Assembly: GCF_008704995.1 (NCBI RefSeq)
Contig: NZ_CP023747.1
Location: forward strand, 7,040,001-7,104,000
Source: Streptomyces nodosus
GTDB lineage: Bacteria; Actinomycetota; Actinomycetes; Streptomycetales; Streptomycetaceae
DNA length: 64,000 nucleotides
Direction of reading: 5' to 3'
A program made the position numbers and the translations under genes. How positions within the stretch are numbered: the first letter of the stretch is position 1; the number at the start of each line of letters is the position of its first letter. Below, one piece after another: positions 41,698 through 49,763 of the stretch. The notes beneath the pieces were generated by a model. The model did not search any database and was not told the origin of the DNA. It saw nothing but the letters and a program-made list of their open reading frames with translations.

Positions 41698-42582
41698 GTG
41701 CCCCTCACCCACACCGGTGAGCTGATCGCCGCCGCCGTGGCGGCACGTGGTGCCGTCGCCGCGTTCAATGTGATCACTCTCGAACATGTCGAAGCCGTGA
41801 TCGCGGGCGCGGAGGCGGCCCAGGCTCCCGTCGTGCTCCAGATCAGCGAGAACGCCGTCAAGTTCCGCCAGGGACGCCTGCTGCCGCTCGCCCGAGCCGC
41901 CGCCGACGCCGCCCGGCACGCCGCCGTCCCCGTCGCCCTCCATCTCGACCATGTCCGGAGCGACGCCCTGCTCCGGCAGGCCCCGGGCGCTGGCTTCAGT
42001 TCCGTGATGTACGACGCGGCCCGGCTGCCGTATGCGCAGAACCTCGCCGCCACCCGCGCCGCCGCCGACTGGGCACACGCCCAAGGGCTGTGGATCGAAG
42101 CGGAGTTGGGGCAGATCGGGGGGAAGCACGGCGAGCCCCCGCCCGACCCGCACACGCCCGGCGCGCGCACCGACCCCCGGGAGGCGGCCGCCTTCGTGGC
42201 CGACGCGGGTGTCGACGCCCTGGCCGTCGCCGTCGGCAGCACCCATGCGATGGCCACCCGCACCGCCGCCCTCGACCACGGACTGCTCGGGCGGTTGAGC
42301 GCCGCGCTCGATGTGCCGCTCGTGCTGCACGGCTCCTCCGGGCTGCCGGACGAGGAGCTGAGGGCGGCCGTCGCCGGCGGCATGGCGAAGGTCAACATCG
42401 GTACCGCGCTGAATGTCGCCATGACCGGTGCGATCCGGGAGTTCCTCGCCGCACACCCCGAGGCGGTCGACTCACGCGGCTATCTCACCGTGGGGCGGGA
42501 GGCGATGGTCCACACCGTCACCCATCTGGTCACGGTACTGCGATCGGATGGCGCCCCCGCGCCGTCGCACGGATCCCCGTAG
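41698..42582 (+). CDS. Class II ketose-bisphosphate aldolase
   Basis: A 294-residue class II aldolase of the fructose/tagatose-bisphosphate type. Zinc ligands are visible in VALHLDHV, in VGSTHAM, and in LVLHGSSGLPDEEL; the catalytic Asp is in HLDHV. GGMAKVNIGTALN is the phosphate-binding loop. With the SIS enzyme it would convert amino-sugar phosphates to triose phosphates. Start is GTG with GAGGGAGGGA upstream. A 7-bp tandem repeat follows the stop. Confidence 0.9.
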   Translation: MPLTHTGELIAAAVAARGAVAAFNVITLEHVEAVIAGAEAAQAPVVLQISENAVKFRQGRLLPLARAAADAARHAAVPVALHLDHVRSDALLRQAPGAGFSSVMYDAARLPYAQNLAATRAAADWAHAQGLWIEAELGQIGGKHGEPPPDPHTPGARTDPREAAAFVADAGVDALAVAVGSTHAMATRTAALDHGLLGRLSAALDVPLVLHGSSGLPDEELRAAVAGGMAKVNIGTALNVAMTGAIREFLAAHPEAVDSRGYLTVGREAMVHTVTHLVTVLRSDGAPAPSHGSP

Positions 42583-42593
42583 CCCGCCGCCGG

Positions 42594-42635
42594 CGACACG
42601 CGACACGCGACACGCGACACGCGACACGCGACACC
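42594..42635. repeat. 7-bp tandem repeat CGACACG, six copies
   Basis: Five perfect CGACACG units run from 42594 to 42628, followed by a CGACACC unit at 42629-42635. It lies between the convergent aldolase and methyltransferase stops and is a probable slippage-prone tract. Confidence 0.85.
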
Positions 42636-42664
42636 GGACCCGGGCCTTCGCCCGTCCCGGCCGG

Positions 42665-43837
42665 CTACCGCTTGACGGCCTTCAGCACCACGAACTTCGC
42701 GTCGCTCGCGACCAGTTCGCTGTTGCCGAAGAGGCGGCGCAGCTTCATGTGATAGCCCAGATGACGATTGCCGATCACCCAGAGCTCGCCGCCCGTCCGC
42801 AGGGCACGCCGCGCCCCGGTGAACATGCGCCAGGCGGTGGCGTCGGTCGTCGCCTGATGGGAGTGGAACGGCGGGTTGTTGAGCACCAGGTCCACGCTCG
42901 CGTCGGGCACCCCGGACAGGCCGTCACCCACCCGGAACTCCGCCGTCCCGTCGGCGTTGTCCCGGTAGGTCGCCCGGGCCGAGGCCACTGCCTGGTACGA
43001 CTCGTCGACGAACACCACTTCGGCCCCGGGGTCGGCCAGCGCGGCGGCCAGCCCCACCACCCCGTTGCCGCAGCCCAGGTCCACGATCCGCGACCCGCCC
43101 CGGGTCACCGGGAGATGCCGCAGAAAGAACCGGGTCCCTACGTCGAGACGGTCCGCGCAGAACACGCCCGCATGATTGGTGACGGTCCGGCCGGACAACG
43201 GGCCGATGCCGTCCGGCAGCCGATAGCGGTACGGCCACGGGTCGGCGCCCCGGTCACGTCCCGGCTCGGGGGTGCAGAAGATCAGCCGGGCCTTCTGCTC
43301 GGCGAGCGAGGTGCGGGTCGGGCCCAGGATCCGCTCGAACAGCTTCAGCGTCGAGGTGTGGATCTCCTTCACCATCCCGGTGCCCACCACCACCGTCCCC
43401 TCGTGCACCCCGGGCGCCAGCCGGTGCAGCTGGTCCTCCAGCAGGGCAAGGCTCTTGGGCACCCGGACCAGCAGCACATCGATGCGGGACGGCGGCTCGT
43501 CCTGGGTGGTGAGCAGCCGGACGGCGTCCTCCTCGACACCGTTGCGCGCGAGGTTGGCGCGGGCGGCCTGATGGGCCAGGAAGGAGTCGGTGATCTGCGT
43601 CAGGGCGCCCCCTGCCGGGACGGTCCGCGTCGCACGGTGAGCCGCGAGCGCGGTGGTGAGCGCGCCCCACCGGTCGCCGAGGACCACGACCGCACCGTCC
43701 AGGGGCGTGTCGTTCGCCGCGAGATGCCGCAGCAGATAGGAGTCGGACGCGTCCCAGGCGCGCAGCCGGTCGCGGGGATCCTCGGGGAAACGGGTCAGCT
43801 CACAGGCGCCCCAGGGCGTGGTCACACGGTCGTTCAT
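42665..43837 (-). CDS. rRNA guanine-N2 methyltransferase, RlmG/RsmC-like
   Basis: A 390-residue protein with two tandem Rossmann-like halves, the layout of RlmG and RsmC. The C-terminal half is active: SAM motif IVDLGCGNGVVGLAAA, then the acidic VVFVDESYQA, and the catalytic NNPPF motif in VDLVLNNPPFHSHQATTDA. The N-terminal half is a degenerate copy used for RNA recognition. It probably methylates guanine N2 in ribosomal RNA. TAGCCT lies 9 nt before the ATG, so the mRNA leader is very short. Confidence 0.88.
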   Translation of the reverse strand: MNDRVTTPWGACELTRFPEDPRDRLRAWDASDSYLLRHLAANDTPLDGAVVVLGDRWGALTTALAAHRATRTVPAGGALTQITDSFLAHQAARANLARNGVEEDAVRLLTTQDEPPSRIDVLLVRVPKSLALLEDQLHRLAPGVHEGTVVVGTGMVKEIHTSTLKLFERILGPTRTSLAEQKARLIFCTPEPGRDRGADPWPYRYRLPDGIGPLSGRTVTNHAGVFCADRLDVGTRFFLRHLPVTRGGSRIVDLGCGNGVVGLAAALADPGAEVVFVDESYQAVASARATYRDNADGTAEFRVGDGLSGVPDASVDLVLNNPPFHSHQATTDATAWRMFTGARRALRTGGELWVIGNRHLGYHMKLRRLFGNSELVASDAKFVVLKAVKR

Positions 43838-43931
43838 GGTGCGTCCAGGCTAGCCGAGCCCCGGCCGGGCCCCTGGTCCGGCCGGGTGCGCACCCCTCCG
43901 CCGCCCGCGCCGGATGCGTGATGATGGGGCC

Positions 43932-44621
43932 ATGGACGCCGAGCTGTTCCCGCGCAGCCGCAGGGAGGTCGCACCCGGCGCCGTCCAGGTGCCGGACTGG
44001 CTGGACACGGACCGTCAGCTCCGGCTTCTGCGGGCCTGCCGGGAGTGGGCCCGACCGCCCGCCGGACTGCGCACCGTCCACACCCCGGGCGGCGGCACGA
44101 TGACCGCCCGGCAGGTCTGCCTCGGCCTGCACTGGTACCCGTACGGCTACGCCCGCACCGTCGTCGACGGCGACGGTGCCCCCGTCAAACCGCTGCCCGG
44201 CCGACTGGCCGCACTGGGCCCGGAGGCGGTCGAGGCCGCTCTCGGCCCGGAGTTCCTGCCCTCCGAGCCCTACGACATCGCCCTGATCAACTTCTATGAC
44301 GCGGATGCCCGTATGGGCATGCACCGTGACCACGACGAGCGGTCCGGCGCCCCCGTGGTGTCGCTCAGCCTCGGCGATTCCTGCGTCTTCCGCTTCGGCA
44401 ACACCGAGAACCGGGCGCGCCCCTTCACCGATGTCGAGCTGCGCAGCGGCGACCTGTTCGTCTTCGGCGGTCCGGCGCGGTTCGCGTACCACGGGGTGCC
44501 GAGGGTGCACCCGGGGACGGCACCCGCCGCGCTCGGGCTGACGGGCCGGCTGAACATCACGCTGCGGGTCAGCGGTCTCGGACCGGACCCGGAGCGGATC
44601 ATGGGAGACTCGCCCTCATGA
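43932..44621 (+). CDS. AlkB-type 2-oxoglutarate/Fe(II) dioxygenase
   Basis: A 229-residue AlkB homologue. The iron ligands are His and Asp in MHRDHDER (HxD) and the His of FAYHGVPR; the 2-oxoglutarate Arg is in LNITLRVSG. The substrate lid includes LHWYPYGY. It would demethylate alkylated DNA bases or RNA. The ATG lies 6 nt after GATGAT, a possible -10 box. Its stop overlaps the start of a ROK-type repressor (ATGA), an unusual partner. Confidence 0.88.
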   Translation: MDAELFPRSRREVAPGAVQVPDWLDTDRQLRLLRACREWARPPAGLRTVHTPGGGTMTARQVCLGLHWYPYGYARTVVDGDGAPVKPLPGRLAALGPEAVEAALGPEFLPSEPYDIALINFYDADARMGMHRDHDERSGAPVVSLSLGDSCVFRFGNTENRARPFTDVELRSGDLFVFGGPARFAYHGVPRVHPGTAPAALGLTGRLNITLRVSGLGPDPERIMGDSPS

Positions 44622-45856
44622 CTGGCAAGGCGGGCCTGAGGGCGGCAGGGGAAGGGAACGCGCGGACGCGGCTGGACCGGGGGCGCGGAGCGCTCGGTCC
44701 CGCTCTGGAACTGGTGCACACCGGACGTGCGCCCACGCGTGCCGTGCTCACCACCGAACTGGGCGTCACCCGTGCCACCGCCGGGGCGGTGGCCGCCGAA
44801 CTGGAGGCGCTGGGGCTGATCCGCGTCGACGCCCACCCGGGCGCCGCCGCGGGCGCGCAGGGCCGGCCCTCGCACCGGCTCGAACTCGCCGACGACGGGC
44901 CGGTCGCGCTCGCCGCCCAGGTGCACGCGGACGGCTTCCGTGCCGCCCTGGTGGGGCTCGGCGGCCGGATCGTCGCGACCGCGCCCGGCTGTGAGACCGT
45001 CGACCCCGATCCCGCGAAGGTGCTCGGTTCGGTGGTCGAGGCGGGCGCCGAACTGCTGCACGAGACCGGGCGGCACTGTGTGGGCGCCGGACTCGCCGTA
45101 CCGTCCGCGGTCGCCGAACCCGAGGGCCTCGCGCTCAACCCCCTGCACCTGGCCTGGCCGGTGGGCGCACCCGTGCGGGAGATCTTCGCCGAGCGGGTGC
45201 GGGCCGCGGGCATCACCGGGCCCGCCTTCGCCGCCAATGACGTCAACCTCGCCGCGCTCGCCGAGCACCGGCACGGCGCGGGTCGTGGCTCCCGGGACCT
45301 GTTGTGCGTGGCCACCGGGCACCGGGGGGTGGGCGGTGCGCTGGTGCTCGACGGCAGGTTGCACACCGGCAGTTCGGGGCTCGCGCTCGAGGTGGGCCAT
45401 CTCACCGTCAACCCCGAGGGCCGTCCCTGTCACTGCGGCAGCCGCGGCTGTCTCGACGTGGAGGCGGACCCGCTGGCCTTCCTGGAGGCCGCGGGCCGCG
45501 ACGCCGGCCCCGAGGTCTCGCTGCTCCAGCAGTCCAACGACCTGATCCGTACCCGGTACCGGACCGACCCCGCCGTGCGCGCCGCCGTCGAGCTGCTGAT
45601 CGACCGGCTGGGCCTGGGCCTCGCCGGGCTGGTCAACATCCTGAACCCGGACCGCATCATCCTCGGCGGACTGCACCGCACCCTGCTCGACGCCGACCCC
45701 GAACGCCTCCGCGCCGTCGTCGCCGACCGCAGTCTGTGGGGCCGCAGCGGGGGTGTTCCCATCCTGGCGTGCACGCTGGACCACAACAGCCTGGTGGGGG
45801 CGGCCGAATTGGCCTGGCAGCCGGTGCTGGACGACCCGTTGACCGCGCTGGCCTGA
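44618..45856 (+). CDS. ROK family transcriptional regulator (NagC/XylR-type)
   Basis: A 412-residue ROK repressor. The N-terminal winged helix-turn-helix reads APTRAVLTTELGVTRATAGA, followed by ELEALGLIRVD. The ROK domain follows from about residue 90, with the zinc motif CHCGSRGC after GHLTVNPEG. The catalytic lobe lacks a clear DxGGT phosphate loop, as expected for a sensor. It is translationally coupled to AlkB. The effector is probably a sugar. Confidence 0.88.
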   Translation: MTGKAGLRAAGEGNARTRLDRGRGALGPALELVHTGRAPTRAVLTTELGVTRATAGAVAAELEALGLIRVDAHPGAAAGAQGRPSHRLELADDGPVALAAQVHADGFRAALVGLGGRIVATAPGCETVDPDPAKVLGSVVEAGAELLHETGRHCVGAGLAVPSAVAEPEGLALNPLHLAWPVGAPVREIFAERVRAAGITGPAFAANDVNLAALAEHRHGAGRGSRDLLCVATGHRGVGGALVLDGRLHTGSSGLALEVGHLTVNPEGRPCHCGSRGCLDVEADPLAFLEAAGRDAGPEVSLLQQSNDLIRTRYRTDPAVRAAVELLIDRLGLGLAGLVNILNPDRIILGGLHRTLLDADPERLRAVVADRSLWGRSGGVPILACTLDHNSLVGAAELAWQPVLDDPLTALA

Positions 45857-45890
45857 GCCGGTCCGGCGGCCCGGGGACGCCCGAGGGGCT

Positions 45891-46727
45891 TCAGGTCAGC
45901 AGCCCGATACCCGTCAGGACGACCGCGCTCGCCGCCAGGCGCAGGCGGCCGAAGGGCTCCCGGAAGAGCAGTGTGGCGATGGCGGCGGCGACCAGGATCC
46001 CGGTCTCGCGCAGCGCGGCGACGGTGGTGGCGTCGCCGCGCGCCTGTGCCCAGATGACCAGTCCGTAGGCGGCCAGTGAGAGGAATCCGCCGGTCAGTCC
46101 GGTGCCGCAGACGGGCCGGAGCTGGGCCCAGAGCGCCGTACGGCGGCGGGCGAGGGCGAGCAGCGGCAGCACCGGCCCCTGGCACAGGAACAACCAGGCG
46201 ATGTACGCCAGGACGTCGCTGCCCTGCCGTACCCCGGTGGCGTCGACGAGGGTGTACCCGGCGATGATCACGCCGGTGCAGGCCGCCGCGCCCAGGGCGG
46301 GCAGCTGGGCCCGGCCGATGCGTCCGGAGGCGAGGGCGAGGGCGGCGAGCCCGCCGGAGACCAGCAGCACGCCGGTGCACTGGAGCGGGGAGAGCCCGGC
46401 GCCCAGGAAGGCGACCGAGGCGACGGCGACGAGCAGCGGCGCGAGACCCCGGGCCAGCGGATACATCTGGCCGAAGTCCCCCAACTGGTAGGCGCGGAGC
46501 AGAAAGAGCTGGGAGGTCACCTCCAGCACGGCGGAGGCCGCGATGAAGGGCCAGGCGGCGGGCGCGGGAAGCGGTGTGAGACAGACGAGGAGGCCGGCGC
46601 CGAGGGTGTAGGCGCAGTTGATCAGGGCGAATGCCACCAGCTTGTCGGGGATGCGATGGGCCATCGAGTTCCAGACGGCGTGCAGCACCGCCGCCGCGAG
46701 GACGGCGGCGTAGGCGGAGACGGGCAT
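45891..46727 (-). CDS. EamA/DMT superfamily transporter
   Basis: A 278-residue protein with about ten hydrophobic helices arranged as two five-helix EamA repeats. It opens with AYAAVLAAAVLHAVWNSMAH, includes YQLGDFGQMYPLARGLAPLL near the middle of the first repeat, and ends REPFGRLRLAASAVVLTG. Exporters of amino acids, nucleosides or metabolites have this fold. ATG 46727 has GGAG upstream. It diverges from an RpiR-type regulator and is a likely target of it. Confidence 0.85.
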   Translation of the reverse strand: MPVSAYAAVLAAAVLHAVWNSMAHRIPDKLVAFALINCAYTLGAGLLVCLTPLPAPAAWPFIAASAVLEVTSQLFLLRAYQLGDFGQMYPLARGLAPLLVAVASVAFLGAGLSPLQCTGVLLVSGGLAALALASGRIGRAQLPALGAAACTGVIIAGYTLVDATGVRQGSDVLAYIAWLFLCQGPVLPLLALARRRTALWAQLRPVCGTGLTGGFLSLAAYGLVIWAQARGDATTVAALRETGILVAAAIATLLFREPFGRLRLAASAVVLTGIGLLT

Positions 46728-46850
46728 GACGAGGCGGCTCCTGAGGGGGCGGCAGGGAAAGGCGGAGGTGAGCACGGAGTGGGGGAGGAGGGGCGGACAG
46801 GGCGGAGGGACGTGCGGCGGGAATTGTGTGCCGGAGGCGTGAGTCGGTCT

Positions 46851-46894
46851 GGAATTCGATTCCGCGATAGGCTAGGCATATGGAACAGAATTCC
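46851..46894. promoter_or_regulatory. Two inverted repeats flanking the RpiR promoter
   Basis: GGAATTCGATTCC (46851-46863; arms GGAAT/ATTCC around TCG) and GGAACAGAATTCC (46882-46894; arms GGAA/TTCC) have centres 31 bp apart, about three helical turns. They bracket the -10 box TAGGCT at 46868-46873, so a bound protein would block initiation. Confidence 0.6.
46868..46873 (+). promoter_or_regulatory. -10 box of the leaderless RpiR transcript
   Basis: TAGGCT ends 6 nt before the ATG at 46880 with no ribosome site between. Confidence 0.55.
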
Positions 46895-47740
46895 GCAACC
46901 GAATCAGGGGGCCCGCTCGCCGCGCGGATCAGGGTCCGGCTGCCGGAGCTCCCGGACACCGAGGCCCGGGTGGCGCGGGTGGCGCTGGAGCAGGGGCCGG
47001 CGCTGGTCCACCTCAGCGTCAGCGATGTCGCCGCCCTCGCCGGGACCGCGCCGTCCACCGTGGTACGCGCCTGCCAGCGGCTCGGCTTCCGCGGCTTCCA
47101 GGAACTGAAGATCGAGGCGGCCCGGGGAGCCGTCGCCCCGACCCCGCCCGCGGCGGACGGCGACGACCCGGCCGCGCGTGCCCTGGCCGACACCGTCCGC
47201 GCCTCCCGCGACGCCCTGGACGGCCTCGCCGCGACCCTGGACCCGGCTGTCGTCGCCGCCGCGGCAGCGGCACTGGACTCCGCGCCGCGCGTCGTCGTGG
47301 CCGCGGCCGGCCTGTCCGTCGCCGTCGCCTACGACGTCGCCTACCGGCTGCGCGCCCTCGGCTGTCTCGTCGACGCCCCGGCCGACGCGCTCACCGCGCA
47401 GCTCGCCGCCGCCCAACTCCCCCCGGACGGCGTGTGCTTCGCGATCAGCCACACCGGCGCCACCCGCAGCACCGTGGACACCGCCCGCCGTGCCCGCGCC
47501 GCCGGAGCGGCCGTCGTCGCCCTCACCAGCTATGCGCGCTCACCGCTCAGCGAGGCCGGCACCCATGTCCTCGTCGCCGGCGGGCAGGACCTGGTCTTCG
47601 GTCTGGAGACGTCCGCCAGCCGCATCGCGCACCTCGCGGCCGTGGACACCCTCACCCACACCCTGATGGCGCTCCGCCCCGAACAGGCCCGCCGTCATCT
47701 GCATCTGTCCGCCGACGTCACCGCCGACCACGCCTACTGA
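46880..47740 (+). CDS. MurR/RpiR family transcriptional regulator
   Basis: A 286-residue RpiR-type regulator. The N-terminal HTH_6 domain contains LSVSDVAALAGTAPSTVVRA and CQRLGFRGFQELKIE. The C-terminal SIS domain shows VVVAAAGLSVAVAYDVAYRL and CFAISHTGATRSTVDTARRA, so it should sense a phosphorylated sugar. It diverges from an EamA transporter gene. Two palindromes straddle its promoter, suggesting that it controls itself and perhaps the transporter. Confidence 0.9.
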   Translation: MEQNSATESGGPLAARIRVRLPELPDTEARVARVALEQGPALVHLSVSDVAALAGTAPSTVVRACQRLGFRGFQELKIEAARGAVAPTPPAADGDDPAARALADTVRASRDALDGLAATLDPAVVAAAAAALDSAPRVVVAAAGLSVAVAYDVAYRLRALGCLVDAPADALTAQLAAAQLPPDGVCFAISHTGATRSTVDTARRARAAGAAVVALTSYARSPLSEAGTHVLVAGGQDLVFGLETSASRIAHLAAVDTLTHTLMALRPEQARRHLHLSADVTADHAY

Positions 47741-47803
47741 CCTGCCGTCCGCATCGGCACGGCTTTTGGGTGTCGCGGTACGGAGCAGGGGCCGGCCGCC
47801 CGC

Positions 47804-47820
47804 GTACTCCCGGGGAGGTA
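47804..47820. promoter_or_regulatory. Near-copy of the 32495 palindrome
   Basis: GTACTCCCGGGGAGGTA is one base short of, and otherwise close to, GTACTCCCCGGGGAGTAC at 32495-32512. It lies about 94 bp before the SHOCT gene ATG, again a plausible activator position. Confidence 0.45.
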
Positions 47821-47913
47821 GGCGTACCGCCGCTCGCCGTACGACGACCCAGCCCCCCATCCGGCGCCACTCTCGGGGTGTCACCGCAGAACCCACCGAG
47901 GAGATGACCCGAG

Positions 47914-48195
47914 ATGCAGACACTCGCCCACGGGGGCCACGGTCCTGGACCGTGGATCCTGTTCTTCCCGCTGATCTGGGCGGTCGTCGTGGTCGGCGTG
48001 GTGAGCGTGCTGCGCCGCACCGTCCGGCTCGGCCGCGGCGCCCCCTGGGGTGGCGGGGACGGCCGGGCCACCGGCGACGCGCCGATCGCCGTCCTCGGCC
48101 GCCGCTTCGCCTCCGGGGAGATCGACGAGGACGACTACCGGCGCCGACTGGCCGTCCTGGACGAACGGTTCGGCGGCAAGGACGGCGTCGTATGA
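47914..48195 (+). CDS. Small membrane protein with SHOCT domain
   Basis: A 93-residue protein with one transmembrane helix (ILFFPLIWAVVVVGVVSVL, near residues 15-33) and a C-terminal SHOCT domain (AVLGRRFASGEIDEDDYRRR, then LAVLDERF). This is a very common actinobacterial arrangement of unknown role; SHOCT is thought to act in oligomerisation. GAGGAG precedes the ATG by about 10 nt. A palindrome like the one before the two-component pair lies upstream. Confidence 0.85.
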   Translation: MQTLAHGGHGPGPWILFFPLIWAVVVVGVVSVLRRTVRLGRGAPWGGGDGRATGDAPIAVLGRRFASGEIDEDDYRRRLAVLDERFGGKDGVV

Positions 48196-48196
48196 A

Positions 48197-48238
48197 CCCC
48201 CGCCCGGCGTCCGCCGCCACGCCATGACCCGGGCGGGG
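48197..48238 (+). terminator. GC-rich hairpin after the SHOCT gene
   Basis: CCCCCGCCCGG at 48197-48207 can pair with CCGGGCGGGG at 48229-48238 (10 bp), and alternatively with CCGGGCGGGGG at 48257-48267 (11 bp). It lies between convergent genes, so it can act on both strands. Confidence 0.55.
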
Positions 48239-48280
48239 ACCCCCGTCCGGAAGGAACCGGGCGGGGGCACCCCCGGTCGG

Positions 48281-48802
48281 TCAGCCGACGACGGCGGACT
48301 CGGCGGGAGCCTGCCGCACCCTGCGCTCCTCCACCGCGAGCGCACGGGCCGGGGTGCCCAGGGCATTCTCGTACGGTCTGAGGTCCGGCAGCGGCCGGGC
48401 CGGTGCCGCCGGCGCGGGAAGCACGAACCAGACGACCTTGCCCGCGTCGCCGTCGGGGCGCGCGCCCCAGCCGTCGGACATCGCGGCGACCATCGCGAGA
48501 CCGCGACCGCAGGTGGCGTAGAGATCCGCCTCGCGCACCTCCGGCAGCCGGGGGTCGTGGTCGTGCACGGACACCGTGAGACGGTCGAGCAGCAGCTCCA
48601 TCGCCACGGTGCACGTCTTGTCGGGCTGGGCATGCAGATGGACGTTGGTCAGCAGCTCCGTCACACCGAGCGACGCCCGGTCTATCAAGAGATCGAGATG
48701 CCAGTAGCGCAACTGCGCCGATACGATTCTGCGGACCTGACCGATCCGCCACGGCAGGGCTTGGAGCTCCACCGTGCAGTGCCTGCTTGGCTGACTGATC
48801 AC
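48281..48802 (-). CDS. ATP-binding protein, anti-sigma/SpoIIAB-like
   Basis: A 173-residue HATPase_c_2 protein of the kind abundant in Streptomyces. The N-box is LGVTELLTNVHLHA and the G-box region CGRGLAMVAAMSDGWGAR, followed by a Pro/Ala-rich tail. It probably binds an anti-sigma antagonist or sigma factor, but no partner gene is adjacent. GTG 48802 has GGGAG 8 nt upstream; the frame upstream of it to 49891 is not coding-like. Confidence 0.85.
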   Translation of the reverse strand: MISQPSRHCTVELQALPWRIGQVRRIVSAQLRYWHLDLLIDRASLGVTELLTNVHLHAQPDKTCTVAMELLLDRLTVSVHDHDPRLPEVREADLYATCGRGLAMVAAMSDGWGARPDGDAGKVVWFVLPAPAAPARPLPDLRPYENALGTPARALAVEERRVRQAPAESAVVG

Positions 48803-49044
48803 GGCTGCGACTCCCCGAAGTGAGGTCCGGAAGACGACGGAGATCGGATCCAGCAGGAGGGCCGGGCGTACAAGCCGCCTGCTGTGCGGCTGAGTGCTCC
48901 GGCCGCTTGCTGCGGAACGGCTTCGTACGGGGGCCGCCCGCTGTCCTGACCGGCGGGCTGGTTCTTCAGCGTGAGCGCCGGTAAACCCAGAGTGATGTGA
49001 GATCAGAGTGGCGCAGCGGGTGATGTCCCGCAACTCGTACCCGC

Positions 49045-49368
49045 TCAGCCGTTGCGCCCCGCCGCCCTGCGGACCGCCTCGATGAAACGACGTGCCGACG
49101 GCGGCCCCGGCTGCCCCGGCGCGGGGTCGTGGTCGCCGAGGGTCAGTGAGTAGCGTGTCCCGTTCACATCGGCCAACGCCCGGTCCTCGGCCGCGAACCA
49201 GGGCTTCGAGGCGCGTACCGCCCCCACGGGCGCGCTGTCTATCTCGCTGCCGTAGCTGGTGAGCAGGCGCAGTCTGCCCTCGCTGATCCGGACCTCCCCG
49301 GCCCGGGTGAGCGACCGCAGCCCTTTCTCGATCCGCACGCCTGTGGCCGCGAACTCCGGCTCCGCCAT
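49045..49368 (-). CDS. Conserved hypothetical protein, 107 aa
   Basis: A 107-residue soluble protein with beta-strand-rich N-terminal part (ATGVRIEKGLRSLTRAGEVR, LRLLTSYGSEIDSAPVG) and a C-terminal helix (SARRFIEAVRRAAGRNG). Codon use is host-like. AAGGGG lies about 12 nt upstream of the ATG. I recall similar Streptomyces proteins without function. It follows the same direction as the anti-sigma-type gene, 242 bp upstream of it. Confidence 0.65.
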   Translation of the reverse strand: MAEPEFAATGVRIEKGLRSLTRAGEVRISEGRLRLLTSYGSEIDSAPVGAVRASKPWFAAEDRALADVNGTRYSLTLGDHDPAPGQPGPPSARRFIEAVRRAAGRNG

Positions 49369-49763
49369 GATGCCCCGTCCCCTTGCGTGTTCGGCTGTGT
49401 CCGGTCCGGATCCCTCGTGGACCGCGATCCCCGGCGTGGACCTGATCGCGTCCGGTCTGCTCCACCGTGTATCCCGTACGGCGGCGTCCGTGTGGTGCCC
49501 GGCCGTGCCGACGGGCGGTGCCCGCCGTTGCAGTCTGCCCCCGCCCGGCGTCCCGCACCAGAGTCCCCGGCGAGGTCCGCACCGGGTGTCGGCGCATTCG
49601 CATGGATGCGCCCCCTGTCGATCGCCGCCACCCGTCCCAGGGTGCCTTTGGGGCGCTCAAAGATGCGTTTATGCAGGTGAGAAGCGTGCGAAAGGTGTCT
49701 ATCATCGGGGCGTCCGGCCGAGTGAACCCGGCGTCGGCACACCCCCGGTAAGGAGCCCCCGCG
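49369..49763. other. 395-bp intergenic region with promoter for the cysteine synthase-like gene
   Basis: No gene is supported. GTGAGA at 49676-49681 and TATCAT at 49700-49705 with an 18-bp spacer make a plausible promoter for the gene at 49764; the leader would be about 50 nt and contains AGGAGC. The stretch 49655-49700 is A/T-rich relative to its surroundings. The rest (49369-49650) holds nothing I recognise. Confidence 0.45.
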
